Assembly (NCBI GenBank): GCA_036397095.1
Contig: DASWJQ010000021.1
Coordinates: forward strand, 1-8,029
DNA from: DASWJQ01 sp036397095
GTDB taxonomy: Bacteria > Chloroflexota > Anaerolineae > Anaerolineales > E44-bin32
DNA: 8,029 bases
Direction of reading: 5' to 3'
The notes under the pieces are model-generated. The model was not told the origin of the DNA. It made no database searches and saw only the letters and a list, made by a program, of their open reading frames with translations. Below are positions 1-5,594 of this stretch, one piece after another (the first letter of the stretch is position 1; each line of letters begins with the position of its first letter). Made by a program: the position numbers and the translations under genes.

Positions 1-96
1 CAATAACGGAGGGAAAGCCTCCCGCTGGCGATGTGATCCTAGGCTCATGACCCAGGCGCCGGCGCCGTCTAAGGTAGTGGTGGCAGTCAGCCGGTT

Positions 97-101
97 GGAG
101 G
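97..101 (+). promoter_or_regulatory. Shine-Dalgarno site that sets the start of the DUF6220 gene
   Basis: A perfect GGAGG lies 5 nt before the in-frame ATG at 107. The more upstream in-frame ATG at 47 has no comparable site, so the start at 107 is preferred. The choice drops 20 residues that do not look like a signal or membrane segment. Confidence 0.65.
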
Positions 102-106
102 CTCCA

Positions 107-526
107 ATGAAACGTGCGGCCGTCGTCGCGTATGCGCTGGCCAGCAGCTTGTTCGTCCTTGGCGTGTTGGCTCAGGTGTTCCTGGCCGGACTGGTCGTCG
201 TGTCCCGGGTTGCCAGTTGGGAGTCCCACATCGGTCTGGGTCATGGCCTTGGATTGGCGCTGTTGGTGATGTTGCTGTGCGCCTACCTGGGCAGGATGCC
301 AGCGAGGACAAAACGACTGACCTGGCTGCTGTTTGCCGTCTACTTCATACAGGCCGACGTCCTGATCTTCTTGCGCCAATCGGTGCCATATGTTGCCGCC
401 CTTCACCCGGTTCTGGCGCTGATTGACTTTGTGCTGGGCTGGCATTTAACCCGCCAAGGTCTAAAATTGTTGCAGCAACCGGGCAAGGAAGGTGTGGCGG
501 CAGTCAGCACGGCAGTCGGCCAGTGA
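107..526 (+). CDS. DUF6220-family four-helix membrane protein
   Basis: A 139-residue integral membrane protein of unknown biochemical role. Four hydrophobic helices are visible at about residues 8-33, 42-61, 71-89 and 96-116, with a short polar C-terminal tail. The AQVFLAGL stretch in helix 1, the W-x-x-H entering helix 2 and the LHP motif entering helix 4 resemble DUF6220 proteins; this is my recognition of the family pattern, not a search result. Histidines H41 and H46 (helix 2) and H100 and H113 (helix 4) sit in or next to the membrane and could bind a heme b, which is inference. The gene is first in a + strand run and is followed 45 nt later by a cytochrome c gene, so a role in electron transfer or in assembly of that module is plausible. 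The ATG at 47 is a longer alternative start. No convincing promoter was found upstream in the 106 available bases. Confidence 0.75.
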   Translation: MKRAAVVAYALASSLFVLGVLAQVFLAGLVVVSRVASWESHIGLGHGLGLALLVMLLCAYLGRMPARTKRLTWLLFAVYFIQADVLIFLRQSVPYVAALHPVLALIDFVLGWHLTRQGLKLLQQPGKEGVAAVSTAVGQ

Positions 527-571
527 CAGAGGTCTTGCTCTGAGACCGGCACGCACAGGTGGAAACCCCAA

Positions 572-1003
572 ATGCGAACCTTGGCTCGTGTGATCGGCAG
601 TATCCGACCGGCAAAGTGGCTCGGGCTGTGCGCCATTCTGCTGGTGGGCTCGCTGCTGACCATTGGCTGCCAGGCCGACGTCGGTGAAAGCGGTGGCCTT
701 GACCCGACCCTGGAAGCCCAGCGGCAGTACGGCAGTCTGGTCTTCAAGCAGCAGTGCGCCAGTTGTCACTCGACGCTGCCCGATGTCACAGTTGTAGGTC
801 CCTCGCTGGCAGGTGTCTGGCAGCGTGCTGGCGACCGTATTCCGGGTATGCCGGCGCGCGACTACCTGGAAGGGTCCATTCAGTCGCCGGGCAGCTACGT
901 CGTTGAAGGTTTCTCCGATTTAATGCCAGCCACCCTGGGCCAAAGTCTGACCGAAGAGGAGGTGGATGCGATTCTGGTGTACCTGACAACCTTGGATCCG
1001 TAG
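572..1003 (+). CDS. Lipoprotein c-type cytochrome, NorC-like mono-heme
   Basis: A 143-residue membrane-anchored cytochrome c that should carry electrons on the outer face of the cytoplasmic membrane. A basic N-terminus and a hydrophobic stretch (about 17-32) end in a lipobox-like LTIGC with C33 as the candidate lipidated cysteine; an uncleaved membrane anchor is the alternative. The heme-attachment motif is CASCH at residues 62-66, followed by GPSLAGV (76-82), a fold signature of class I cytochromes. M118 in DLMPA is the likely axial methionine. The C-terminal helix (about 126-141) packs on the heme in this fold. An AGGTGG at 557-562 precedes the ATG by 9 nt. The gene lies between the DUF6220 gene and a heme-copper-oxidase-like gene, so it is probably the electron donor subunit or partner of that membrane protein. 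The same layout occurs in NorC/NorB pairs, but true NO reductase is not established. Confidence 0.88.
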   Translation: MRTLARVIGSIRPAKWLGLCAILLVGSLLTIGCQADVGESGGLDPTLEAQRQYGSLVFKQQCASCHSTLPDVTVVGPSLAGVWQRAGDRIPGMPARDYLEGSIQSPGSYVVEGFSDLMPATLGQSLTEEEVDAILVYLTTLDP

Positions 1004-1044
1004 CCGTAGGCCGCGGTGAGGGCACCGTGGGCCGGCGGCCATTT

Positions 1045-1054
1045 GGGAGAAGAG
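1045..1054 (+). promoter_or_regulatory. Shine-Dalgarno site that sets the start of the oxidase-like gene
   Basis: The purine-rich GGGAGAAGAG ends 3 nt before the ATG at 1058, and its GGGAG core ends 8 nt before it. This favours the ATG over the in-frame GTG at 1016, which has no such site. A second ATG at 1067 is less well placed. Confidence 0.7.
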
Positions 1055-1057
1055 AAC

Positions 1058-2299
1058 ATGCAAGCGATGAAGGTCAGCAATCCGGCAGTATGGCGTGTGC
1101 TCAAGACGGTATTCATTGGTGCCTGCCTATTGTTCTTGATCAATATCTACTTCGGTTTTGACAATTCGCTAACAGTGGGCGAGATCCCGCGCTGGCAATC
1201 GCTAATCCATCTGCACGCCGGCAGCATCGGTTGGATCACTCTGTCGGCGATTGGGGTTGCCATCTGGTTGATGACGGGCCAACGGCAGGTCGACTCGGCC
1301 TATGAAACCGGCGTTCGGCGGCTGGGCTGGGCGGCGGTCATCGCCTTTGGCCTGTACATCCCCAACTTCTGGCTGGCGTTTTCGCGCGGCCAAGGGCCGC
1401 TGATTTCCCTCCTGCCGGTGTTCGGCGTAGTGGCCGTGCTGGTGCTGTGGGCGGCGGCGATCTACACTTTGCGCCAACTGCGGCACCAACCAGTGTTGAC
1501 CACCATGCACCTGCTGATCAGCGGCGCCCTGCTGGTGGCATCAATCGGCGCAACCGTCGGTATGCTCCTCGGCATGGAGCGGGCCTTTGGACAGTTCCTG
1601 CCCTTGCCCGCCGATGACCGGGTTGGCGCCCACGCCGGCATGATGGACACTTATCTTTTCCTGGCGGCCGCCGCCATCGTCGAATGGTTCAGCGGCAAAG
1701 AGCCAGGCCGGCGCTGGAGCCGGGCTGGCCTGATCCAGGCATTGGCCTGGACCATCGGGGCCACGCTGGTACCCGTCGCCTATTTCCTGAATATCATTCC
1801 GGTGCTGCTGCCGATCTTCCTGCTGCTCCTCCTGGTCGGCCTGCTGATCTTTCTGGTGCGCATCGCCTGGCGGGCAGTGCTGGCCGGACCGACCGCGGGT
1901 CAGCCCAAGGCGTGGGCGTTCTTTGGAACCATCTGGCTGGTCGCGTTCATGGGCCTGTTCTTGTATGCCGTCAGTGTGATGGACTTCAGCCTGCTGCCAC
2001 CATGGTTCGGCGCAGTCTTTGTCCATGCCGGCTTTGTCGGCATGATGACCAACCTGATCCTGGGGGTTATGTCGACCCGCGCTGCCGAAGCCCGCCATGT
2101 GCTGAGTTGGGGGGAGCCGGCCGCCATGTGGTTGATCAACCTGGGGCTGCTGGTCTTTCTCGGGCTTAAGATCACTTCGGATATCCGGCTGGGAGCCATC
2201 GTGATGGGTGTGGGTGTCCTGCTGGGGGTCGTGACGATGGCCGCCCGGCTGCGGGCCACGCCCGCGATGAGCGCGGGAGCCGCCGCAGTGACCACATAG
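1058..2299 (+). CDS. Heme-copper oxidase subunit I-like 12-helix membrane protein
   Basis: A 413-residue integral membrane protein with 12 visible helices starting near residues 14, 48, 90, 114, 148, 192, 223, 247, 284, 315, 354 and 377. Histidines fall in the helices that carry metal ligands in heme-copper oxidases: H51 and H53 (HLHAG, helix 2), H192 (AHAGMMD, helix 6) and H323 (VHAGF, helix 10). Helix 5 also has H151. Helix 2 and helix 10 histidines are the low-spin heme ligands in the family, so one b-type heme is a reasonable inference. Helix 7 has no histidine, so the usual His-His CuB ligands are missing, and helix 10 lacks the H-x-H pair. It is also shorter than catalytic NorB or CcoN. 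It may therefore be a non-oxygen-reducing relative, NnrS-like or another electron-transfer protein. Its gene sits 54 nt after the lipoprotein cytochrome c gene and is last in the run before two hairpins. Confidence 0.65.
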   Translation: MQAMKVSNPAVWRVLKTVFIGACLLFLINIYFGFDNSLTVGEIPRWQSLIHLHAGSIGWITLSAIGVAIWLMTGQRQVDSAYETGVRRLGWAAVIAFGLYIPNFWLAFSRGQGPLISLLPVFGVVAVLVLWAAAIYTLRQLRHQPVLTTMHLLISGALLVASIGATVGMLLGMERAFGQFLPLPADDRVGAHAGMMDTYLFLAAAAIVEWFSGKEPGRRWSRAGLIQALAWTIGATLVPVAYFLNIIPVLLPIFLLLLLVGLLIFLVRIAWRAVLAGPTAGQPKAWAFFGTIWLVAFMGLFLYAVSVMDFSLLPPWFGAVFVHAGFVGMMTNLILGVMSTRAAEARHVLSWGEPAAMWLINLGLLVFLGLKITSDIRLGAIVMGVGVLLGVVTMAARLRATPAMSAGAAAVTT

Positions 2300-2317
2300 C
2301 GGGGCCGACCGATTGTG

Positions 2318-2344
2318 AAGCCGTTTCCGCCGGTTTGACGGCTT
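2318..2344 (+). terminator. Hairpin after the oxidase-like gene, weak terminator candidate
   Basis: The arms AAGCCGT (2318-2324) and ACGGCTT (2338-2344) are perfect complements around a 13-nt loop, starting 18 nt after the stop codon. No T-run follows, only GTTAGC, so intrinsic termination would be inefficient. Confidence 0.35.
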
Positions 2345-2369
2345 GTTAGCGTGAACCCGGCTCCAGCAA

Positions 2370-2403
2370 CGCGCCGCTGGCAGGTCGATGCGCCAGCGGC
2401 GCG
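2370..2403 (+). terminator. Strong GC-rich 12-bp hairpin, possible terminator
   Basis: CGCGCCGCTGGC (2370-2381) and GCCAGCGGCGCG (2392-2403) are perfect complements with a 10-nt loop. The stem is much stronger than expected by chance in an intergenic region. It lacks a T-tract, so it could stop transcription only with a factor, or could instead protect the mRNA 3' end. The 255-bp gap between genes (2300-2554) holds this, the preceding hairpin and a promoter candidate; I see no further gene in it. Confidence 0.45.
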
Positions 2404-2474
2404 GCGCGTCGGGCCGCCAGACTGTCGCCTTTGAAGCAGGACGAAGGGTCCACCATAATGGCGACATCTCTCAC

Positions 2475-2503
2475 ATGACCCAAGGACGATGGCAAACTAT
2501 ACA
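2475..2503 (+). promoter_or_regulatory. Candidate sigma-70-type promoter of the metal-protein genes
   Basis: ATGACC (2475-2480, 4 of 6 to TTGACA) and TATACA (2498-2503, 4 of 6 to TATAAT) are separated by exactly 17 nt in an otherwise GC-rich gap. Transcription would begin near 2510 and give a leader of about 45 nt before the ATG at 2555. The call rests on consensus matches only. Confidence 0.4.
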
Positions 2504-2554
2504 TAGCCTGGGCCGGGCATCCATGGGCCAGCCCGTCAATCATGTGGAGGCACA

Positions 2555-2983
2555 ATGACCGATCCCAACGCCAAGATCGCCTTCGTTGTTGAAGAAAACC
2601 GCGCCACGATCAGCGCCCACTTCGGTCGGGCGCAGACCTACCTGGTCGTCACCTTGGAAGACGGGCAGATCGCTGGGCGCGAGTTCCGGGCCAAGCACGT
2701 GGCGCATCGGCAGGAGCACGATCATGAGCACGACCATCACCACAACGGCGGGCAGCACCACGGCCGCCATCAGCGGATGGTCGAGCCCATCGCCGACTGC
2801 CAGCTCCTCGTCGCCGGCGGCATGGGCATGGGCGCCCACGGCCACCTGACGGCGGCCGGCATCCAGCCGCTGCTGACCGACCACAAATTTGTCGAGGATG
2901 CGCTCGAAGCCCATCTGGCCGGAACGTTGGAAAATCGCCCGGAGCGGCTGCACGCCCATGGCGGCGGGCAGCACCACGACTAG
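2555..2983 (+). CDS. NifX/NafY-type cofactor-domain protein with His-rich insert
   Basis: A 142-residue cytoplasmic protein of the dinitrogenase iron-molybdenum cofactor biosynthesis family (the Nitro_FeMo-Co domain of NifX, NafY and the NifB C-terminus), whose members bind metal clusters. The N-terminal half has the family's AHFGRAQTYLVV (21-32). The C-terminal half has IADCQLLVAGGMG (79-91) followed by a helix and GIQPLL. Between the halves, residues 48-72 hold a histidine-rich insert including HDHEHDHHH, and the tail ends HAHGGGQHHD; 20 of 142 residues are His. This suggests binding of Ni, Zn, Co or Cu, an inference from composition. No nitrogenase gene is nearby, so a nitrogenase role is unlikely. 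GGAGG (2546-2550) precedes the ATG. The gene is 5 nt from a DUF364 heavy-metal-chelation gene, likely co-transcribed. Confidence 0.85.
   Translation: MTDPNAKIAFVVEENRATISAHFGRAQTYLVVTLEDGQIAGREFRAKHVAHRQEHDHEHDHHHNGGQHHGRHQRMVEPIADCQLLVAGGMGMGAHGHLTAAGIQPLLTDHKFVEDALEAHLAGTLENRPERLHAHGGGQHHD
2714..2737 (+). repeat. 12-nt tandem duplication encoding Glu-His-Asp-His twice
   Basis: GAGCACGATCAT (2714-2725) is followed directly by GAGCACGACCAT (2726-2737), 11 of 12 bases identical. It is in frame and encodes residues 54-57 and 58-61 of the NifX-like protein. The histidine-rich insert appears to have grown at least partly by duplication of this unit. Confidence 0.75.
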
Positions 2984-2988
2984 CGCCG

Positions 2989-3780
2989 GTGGCTGACTTT
3001 GCCAGGGGGGCAGACCGCCCTTCGAGGCCCCTGTTCGACGACCTGATCACCGGGCTGCCCGCCGCGGCCGAGACCGAGCGCGTGGTGGTCGGGCTCCACT
3101 GGACCGCCGTCATCTGCCGGCGGCAGGGCAAGCGCCAATGCGGGCTGGCCTCGACCGTGCCGGCCCGGCACGCCCATGGCGAGGGCGACGACGTGGCGCA
3201 TCCGGGGGCGCTGGCCGGCCAGTCCCCCAGCGAGTTGGCGAGCCTGGTGCACTCGGACCGGCCGGCCGAGCGGTCGATCGGCCTGGCCGCCATCAACGCC
3301 TGTCTGCCGGCCGTATCCACAGGTCTCTCTGAAGAAAGTGCTCTCGACTTGCTGGCTGGCAAGGGGGCCAACCAACGGGTTGGCCTGATTGGGCACTTCC
3401 CGTTCATCGACCGGCTGCGGCCAATGGTCGGCGAGCTGATGGTGCTTGAACTGGAGCCGCAGCCGGATGAGTTGCCGGCGGCCTCGGCCGCCGCCATCCT
3501 TCCGACCTGTCGCGTAGTTGCCATCACCTCGATGACGATGATCAATGGGACCTTCGCCGGCTTGATGGACCACGTTGACCCTGGGTGCTATGTGGTCTTG
3601 CTTGGCCCCAGCTCGCCGCTCAGCCCGATCGTCTTCGACCATGGGGTCGACGCCGTGGCAGGCACCTTGGTTACCGAGATTGACCCCGTCGTCGGCGCCA
3701 TCGCCCAGGGGGCCAACTACCGCCAGGTCCATCGACTGGGGACGCGCCTGGTAACCATGACCAAAGCAAGAAGGATCTGA
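2989..3780 (+). CDS. DUF4213/DUF364 putative heavy-metal chelation protein
   Basis: A 263-residue soluble protein matching the two-domain layout of DUF364 proteins. The N-terminal part (about 15-120) looks like DUF4213: LFDDLITGLP, then GLHWTAV, a GLAST segment and an AINA segment. The C-terminal part (about 130-250) looks like the Rossmann-like DUF364 domain: LIGHFPFIDRL, then ITSMTMINGTFAGLM, VVLLGPSSPLSP and the DHGVDAVAGT segment. Pfam describes DUF364 as putative heavy-metal chelation; the biochemical role is not proven. Cysteines in AVICRRQGKRQCG and several histidines at 60-90 could bind metal. Translation starts at GTG, 5 nt after the stop of the NifX-like gene, without a clear Shine-Dalgarno site. 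Translational coupling is therefore likely. No metal ABC transporter, a common neighbour of this family, is in the window. Confidence 0.85.
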   Translation: MADFARGADRPSRPLFDDLITGLPAAAETERVVVGLHWTAVICRRQGKRQCGLASTVPARHAHGEGDDVAHPGALAGQSPSELASLVHSDRPAERSIGLAAINACLPAVSTGLSEESALDLLAGKGANQRVGLIGHFPFIDRLRPMVGELMVLELEPQPDELPAASAAAILPTCRVVAITSMTMINGTFAGLMDHVDPGCYVVLLGPSSPLSPIVFDHGVDAVAGTLVTEIDPVVGAIAQGANYRQVHRLGTRLVTMTKARRI

Positions 3781-3822
3781 ACTCTTCACCTAAGGAACCG
3801 AACGGGCCAATATTGCTTGCCT

Positions 3823-3828
3823 GAGGAG
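3823..3828 (+). promoter_or_regulatory. Shine-Dalgarno site that sets the dehydrogenase start
   Basis: GAGGAG lies 6 nt before the ATG at 3835. The in-frame TTG at 3817 would place this site inside the coding region, so the ATG is the better start. Confidence 0.7.
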
Positions 3829-3834
3829 CGAACG

Positions 3835-4722
3835 ATGGCATCTGACAAGTATCGCACTGGCTTCATCGGCATTGGCGCCATGGGTACGCCCATGGCGACC
3901 CATATTCTGCAGTCCGGTTTCCCCCTGACGGTCTACGACCGTGATCCTGGCCGGATGCAGCCTTTGCTCGAAAAGGGGGCCAAGGGAGCCAATAGCCCGG
4001 CCGAGGTCGCCCGGGGCTCCGACATCGTCATCACCATGATCGGCACCGTTGCCGATGAGCTGGAGGCTGTTTTGGGGGAGGGCGGTGTGCTCGAGGGGGC
4101 GCACGAAGGGCTGTTATTGGTTGACATGAGCACTGTCGGGATCGTTGCCACCCAGAAGATGGCGGCGGCCGCCTCAGCCGCCGGCGTGGGCTTCCTGGAT
4201 GCCACCGTCTCAGGTTCGGTCGGCCCGGCGCAGGAAGCGGCTCTCGAATTGATGGTCGGCGGTTCATCGGCCGACCTGGAACGTGCCCGCCCGCTGCTTG
4301 AGACCATGAGCCAACGTATTGACCACGTCGGACCAAATGGCGCCGGCAGTGCCATGAAAGCCGCGCTCAATTTGATGATCGGGATGACGGTCCTGACGAT
4401 TGCCGAGACGCTAACGCTCGGCCGCCGGGCCGGGTTGAATCCGGACCAGATGCTCGAGATCCTGGGCCGCTCGTCGGTCCGGTCGCCCCATCTGGAGCGC
4501 AAGGGCCGCATGATGATCGACGGCGACTTCACACCGGCCTTCGCACTGAAGTATATGCAGAAGGACTTTGACCTGATTATGGAAGCCGCCCACGAGTTGC
4601 GGCTGCCGCTGTTTACCAGCGCCATCGCCCACCAGGTCTACACGGCGGCCAATGTCAGCGGTTTTGGGGACGAGGACTATGCGGCCGTCGTGCGGTTCTT
4701 GGAGCGGGCGGCCGGCGGGTAG
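3835..4722 (+). CDS. NAD(P)-dependent beta-hydroxyacid dehydrogenase (HIBADH family)
   Basis: A 295-residue cytoplasmic oxidoreductase, the usual length for 3-hydroxyisobutyrate dehydrogenase and tartronate semialdehyde reductase relatives. The Rossmann dinucleotide motif is FIGIGAMGTPMA (10-21), with the acidic VYDRD (33-37) at the end of the second strand; D35 suggests NAD rather than NADP, although this is only a guide. The substrate motif DATVSGSVGPAQEAA is at 122-136. The catalytic segment GPNGAGSAMKAALN (166-179) supplies the invariant lysine K175 and N179. KDFDL (243-247) begins the conserved second-domain helix, and GFGDEDYAAV is at 277-286. The physiological substrate cannot be decided from sequence. 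The gene follows the DUF364 gene by 54 nt and may be co-transcribed, but its link to metal handling is unclear. Confidence 0.92.
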   Translation: MASDKYRTGFIGIGAMGTPMATHILQSGFPLTVYDRDPGRMQPLLEKGAKGANSPAEVARGSDIVITMIGTVADELEAVLGEGGVLEGAHEGLLLVDMSTVGIVATQKMAAAASAAGVGFLDATVSGSVGPAQEAALELMVGGSSADLERARPLLETMSQRIDHVGPNGAGSAMKAALNLMIGMTVLTIAETLTLGRRAGLNPDQMLEILGRSSVRSPHLERKGRMMIDGDFTPAFALKYMQKDFDLIMEAAHELRLPLFTSAIAHQVYTAANVSGFGDEDYAAVVRFLERAAGG

Positions 4723-4746
4723 CATCGTTTGTGCTGCGGTTTCGCA

Positions 4747-4762
4747 CGGCCGGGCCCGGCCG
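4747..4762. repeat. 16-bp perfect palindrome
   Basis: CGGCCGGGCCCGGCCG reads the same on both strands, 25 nt after the dehydrogenase stop. It is composed only of G and C, so chance in a GC-rich genome is a real possibility. It could also add to termination. Confidence 0.4.
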
Positions 4763-4783
4763 GCACCAACCAGGTCCAGACAC

Positions 4784-4813
4784 AACAGGGCCGCTCACTC
4801 GAGCGGCCCTGTT
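4784..4813. terminator. Bidirectional terminator between convergent genes
   Basis: AACAGGGCCGCTC (4784-4796) and GAGCGGCCCTGTT (4801-4813) form a perfect 13-bp stem with a 4-nt ACTC loop. It lies between the + strand dehydrogenase (stop at 4722) and the - strand DUF937 gene (stop at 4843), exactly where a shared terminator is expected. The A/T pairs at the stem ends give only two T residues on either strand, so it is not a textbook intrinsic terminator. Confidence 0.75.
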
Positions 4814-4842
4814 CCATAGTCTCGGTCGAGACGGACGAATGA

Positions 4843-5436
4843 CTACTGCTTGCCGCCGAACAGCCCGGATAGCAAATTGACCCCCAAGCCAACGACCTCT
4901 TCGGATACGTCGCCATCGCCATCCATGTCGAGCAGCTGGGTCAGGCCCGAGGCTGTCTTCTCGACCGTTGAGCGCTCCTCTTGCAGCAAATTGGACACTC
5001 CCTGGGGATCCAGCTCCTTCTTGCGCTGCATCTGGCCCAAGGCGCCGAGCACGATCGGGGCCAGGATGGCGAAGATCTGGGCAACTTGCTCGGAGTCCAC
5101 GCCGGTCGATCGGCTGACACTGTTCTGCACTGCGTTGCGGTTGCCGCCGAGCACATGGCCCAAGATTGCGGCGCCGTCCTGTCGGACCTCCGGCATGGCG
5201 ACGGCCTGCGGCAGGTTGTTGAGGATACTGCCGTCGTGGTCGCGTTGCAGGGCCTGGGTCAGTGCTTGAGCACCTTCCGTTGAAGAAGCGTTGCGGTTGA
5301 GGGCGCCCAGGATCATCGGCAGCGCCATGCCGACCACCCGTTGAGCTTCGGCTTCGTCAACGCCCAGTTCATCGCTAATCTTGCTGACGGCGCCCGAACT
5401 CAACTGGGTGATCAGAAGTTGGATGACAGAGTCCAT
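4843..5436 (-). CDS. DUF937 family protein with a calcium-loop-like motif
   Basis: A 197-residue protein of unknown function, predicted cytoplasmic since no signal peptide is visible. It matches the DUF937 pattern: an N-terminal helical region with VDEAEAQRVVGMALPMILGA (26-45), RNASSTEGAQAL (48-59), RDHDGSILNNL (65-75), GAAILGHVLGG (88-98), SRSTGVDSEQVA (108-119) and LAPIVLGALG (125-134). Near the C-terminus DMDGDGDVSEE (170-180) resembles an EF-hand or dockerin calcium loop, with acidic residues at loop positions 1, 3, 5 and 7 but no acidic residue at 12. The start was set at the ATG at 5436 because AAGGAG lies 6 nt upstream; the open frame continues to 5592, but that extension is not family-like. 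The gene is monocistronic and divergent from the next gene. Confidence 0.9.
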   Translation of the reverse strand: MDSVIQLLITQLSSGAVSKISDELGVDEAEAQRVVGMALPMILGALNRNASSTEGAQALTQALQRDHDGSILNNLPQAVAMPEVRQDGAAILGHVLGGNRNAVQNSVSRSTGVDSEQVAQIFAILAPIVLGALGQMQRKKELDPQGVSNLLQEERSTVEKTASGLTQLLDMDGDGDVSEEVVGLGVNLLSGLFGGKQ

Positions 5437-5442
5437 CGTGCT

Positions 5443-5448
5443 CTCCTT
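5443..5448 (-). promoter_or_regulatory. Shine-Dalgarno site that sets the DUF937 start
   Basis: On the - strand AAGGAG lies 6 nt before the ATG whose first base is 5436. It rules against longer starts up to 5592 in the same frame. Confidence 0.75.
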
Positions 5449-5482
5449 TTGGAACGAGGCCCTGGGTTGGTTGTGGAGCTTA

Positions 5483-5491
5483 AGTGTATCA
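5483..5491 (-). promoter_or_regulatory. Candidate extended -10 promoter of the DUF937 gene
   Basis: On the - strand TGATACACT reads as an extended -10 (TG, one base, then TACACT, 4 of 6 to TATAAT). No convincing -35 is found upstream, which is acceptable for an extended -10 promoter. The leader would be about 40 nt. Confidence 0.35.
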
Positions 5492-5501
5492 CCCGTCCGC
5501 C

Positions 5502-5594
5502 GGCATCCTCTTGGTGAGGCATCCAGGGCCGACCGGAAGGGAATTGCCCCCAAGCTCAGGGATGCATCTATGATAGGTGTGTGACAAGGCATCC
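5502..5594. repeat. Clustered GCATCC/GGATGC elements at the divergent promoters
   Basis: GGCATCC occurs at 5502-5508, 5518-5524 and 5588-5594, and the inverse GGATGC at 5560-5565, which overlaps the palindrome GATGCATC (5561-5568). Four copies of the 6-mer in about 90 bp around two divergent starts may mark an operator; the sequence cannot show that a protein binds. Confidence 0.3.
5569..5574 (+). promoter_or_regulatory. Candidate -10 box giving a leaderless mRNA
   Basis: TATGAT matches the -10 consensus at 5 of 6 positions and ends 6 nt before the GTG start at 5581, so transcription would begin at or next to the start codon. TTGCCC at 5544-5549 is a weak -35 with a long 19-nt spacer. Confidence 0.4.

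Noticed and set aside
8..22. Small GGAGG/CCTCC hairpin at the left edge
   Set aside because: The stem is five base pairs with no T-tract, and the context is cut off, so no role can be supported.
47..106. Upstream ATG of the DUF6220 gene and the 12-bp palindrome GGCGCCGGCGCC at 55-66
   Set aside because: The ATG lacks a ribosome binding site while the ATG at 107 has a perfect one. The palindrome consists only of G and C and is probably chance.
1541..2467. Long open frame of 308 codons on the - strand opposite the oxidase-like gene
   Set aside because: It is rich in Gln, His, Pro and Arg with no recognisable motif, and it mirrors a gene with clear membrane helices. In GC-rich DNA such antisense frames are common.
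2555..2983. Evidence for a nitrogenase (nif) locus from the NifX-like gene
   Set aside because: The domain is widespread in non-nitrogen-fixing bacteria and archaea, and no other nif gene is visible.
2649..3789. Open frames of 298 and 269 codons on the - strand opposite the NifX-like and DUF364 genes
   Set aside because: Both are low-complexity Ala, Arg and Gly-rich shadows with no family features, while the + strand shows conserved domain motifs.
3933..4625. 230-codon - strand frame opposite the dehydrogenase
   Set aside because: The + strand frame carries the whole HIBADH motif set; the antisense frame is Ser, Pro and Arg-rich with no motif.
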